Source of the DNA: an uncultured Oscillospiraceae bacterium
GTDB lineage: Bacteria > Bacillota > Clostridia > Oscillospirales > Acutalibacteraceae
Reading direction: 5' to 3'
Assembly: GCA_958451705.1 (NCBI GenBank)
Contig: CAUDRD010000071.1
Location: 1 to 7,356 of the forward strand
Length of the DNA: 7,356 bases
Shown here: piece by piece, positions 6,254 to 7,356 of the stretch
Position numbering within the stretch: the first letter of the stretch is position 1
Layout: each line of letters starts with the position of its first letter
Translations under genes and position numbers: made by a program
The notes under the pieces: model-generated
Seen by the model: the letters and a program-made list of their open reading frames with translations, nothing else
Databases searched by the model: none
Told to the model about the DNA's origin: nothing

Positions 6254-7356
6254 ATGGTTAAGGGCGAAATTTTAGCTCCGGCAGGTTCGTTTGAGTCCCT
6301 TGTTGCGGCGGTGCGTTGCGGTGCAAATGCAGTTTACTTAGGTGGAAAAGAGCTCAGTGCCAGAAAAAACGCCGCTAACTTTTCCTTTGATGAGCTTGCC
6401 AAGGGTGTTTCTTACTGCCATGCAAGAGGGGTAAAAGTTTATCTTGCGGTAAATACTCTTGTAGGTGACCGTGAAATGGAAACCGCTCAATCGGCTATGG
6501 AGCAGGGCTGTCTTGCAGGAGTTGACGCATTTATTGTGCAGGATTTAGGCGTCGTGTCTCTTGCCAAAGAGTGTGCGCCGCAAATGCCCCTTCACGGATC
6601 TACACAGATGTCGGTACACACTCTTTCTGGAGTGCGTGAGCTTGAAGATATGGGCTTTAAAAGGGTGGTCCTTGCCCGTGAAATGAGTTTTGAAGAAATA
6701 GAGGAAATTGCCGGTCAGTGTAAAGCGGAGCTTGAGGTTTTTGTACACGGAGCTCTTTGCATGTGCGTTTCGGGTCAGTGCTATCTAAGCGCAGTTTTAG
6801 GGGGCAGAAGCGGAAACAGAGGTCTTTGTGCCCAGCCCTGCCGTTTGCCTTTTTCAGCTGCCGGCGGAACAGGTAACGACTTAAGCCTTAAGGACTTATC
6901 GCTCATCGAACATCTTCAAAAGCTTTCAAAGGCGGGAGTGACTTCCTTTAAGATAGAGGGCAGAATGAAACGGCCTGAATATGTGGCTGCGGCAGTGGAA
7001 AGCTGTAAAAGTGCATTAGACGGAAATTATGATTTTGATAGGCGTGAAAGGCTCAGAAGCGTTTTTTCACGTTCGGGATTTACCGACGGATATTTTACCG
7101 GACACAGGGGAAAAGAAATGTTCGGCAAAAGAGAAAAAGACGACGTTACCGCTGCGAAAGGTGTTCTCTCAGCCCTTGAAAATCTCTACCGTAAAGAGGT
7201 TCCCCTTATAGGCTGTGAGATGTCATTTTATGCAGCTGAGGGCGAAAATATGAGTCTTGCCGTAAAGGCGAGAGGCAAAACTGTTTTTGTAACTGATGAA
7301 AACCCATGTGAAAAGGCTGTAAAGCGTTCTACAAGTGAAGAAGAGGTAAAGGAACG
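6254..7356 (+). CDS. U32-family protein (peptidase U32 / RlhA-like RNA hydroxylation), C-terminus outside window
   Basis: Incomplete at the right edge: 367 full codons are open. The N-terminus GEILAPAGSFESLVAAVRCGANAVYLGG is typical of U32 proteins. The U32 signature is present at 161–179 (EVFVHGALCMC...GQCYLS). Four cysteines, Cys169, Cys176, Cys192 and Cys196, match the conserved set thought to hold an iron-sulfur cluster. SFKIEGRMKRPEYV (231–244) is another family block. Although named peptidases, the characterised E. coli members RlhA and TrhP are needed for hydroxylation of 23S rRNA C2501 and of tRNA uridine-34. The sequence continues past residue 310 with a segment (KEVPLIGCEMSFYAAEG) resembling the extra C-terminal domain of the long RlhA-like forms, so an rRNA role is my preferred guess. 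The ATG directly abuts the zapA stop; a purine-rich GAGGG (6239–6243) inside zapA can serve as ribosome binding site. Confidence 0.9.
   Translation, partial: MVKGEILAPAGSFESLVAAVRCGANAVYLGGKELSARKNAANFSFDELAKGVSYCHARGVKVYLAVNTLVGDREMETAQSAMEQGCLAGVDAFIVQDLGVVSLAKECAPQMPLHGSTQMSVHTLSGVRELEDMGFKRVVLAREMSFEEIEEIAGQCKAELEVFVHGALCMCVSGQCYLSAVLGGRSGNRGLCAQPCRLPFSAAGGTGNDLSLKDLSLIEHLQKLSKAGVTSFKIEGRMKRPEYVAAAVESCKSALDGNYDFDRRERLRSVFSRSGFTDGYFTGHRGKEMFGKREKDDVTAAKGVLSALENLYRKEVPLIGCEMSFYAAEGENMSLAVKARGKTVFVTDENPCEKAVKRSTSEEEVKE

Overview
The window looks like a chromosomal segment of a low- to mid-GC Gram-positive bacterium, most likely a clostridial (Ruminococcaceae/Oscillospiraceae-like) gut-type Firmicute. 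The grounds are strong AGGAGG-type ribosome binding sites, a cytoplasmic clostridial-type GH13 enzyme, a MerR regulator with a membrane/zinc-ribbon tail, and a zapA–U32 gene pair. This is inferred from protein character and signals, not from a database match. I see no mobile element, phage, CRISPR, tRNA or rRNA signature.

Layout. The left three quarters (1–5620) are all on the minus strand, so they read right to left: glgP (glycogen/alpha-glucan phosphorylase, 3215–5620), a GH13 alpha-glucan hydrolase (1172–3076), a 141-aa protein I do not recognise (706–1131), and a MerR-family regulator that runs off the left edge (1–597). The right quarter (5894–7356) is on the plus strand: zapA (cell division) directly abutting a U32-family gene that runs off the right edge. 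The 273-bp region 5621–5893 is a divergent promoter region serving both directions.

How the genes work together. GlgP releases glucose-1-phosphate from linear alpha-1,4 chain ends. The neighbouring GH13 enzyme, which has no signal peptide, plausibly hydrolyses the branched or short maltodextrins that GlgP cannot use. Together they form an intracellular alpha-glucan breakdown pair, and no biosynthetic glg genes are visible here. GH13 has its own predicted promoter just after glgP. A rho-independent terminator hairpin lies between that promoter and the GH13 ribosome binding site, so it both ends glgP transcription and sits at the very 5' end of the GH13 message. The unknown 141-aa gene follows GH13 by 40 bp with no terminator between them. 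The MerR gene has a classic MerR-type promoter (19-bp spacer containing a dyad) plus a second copy of the dyad upstream, which suggests self-regulation.

I do not see convincing evidence of a new multi-gene system. The points most worth a second look are the hairpin-led GH13 leader, the membrane-tailed MerR with its two operators, the uncharacterised 141-aa protein, and the 12-bp palindrome over the -35 of the proximal zapA promoter.
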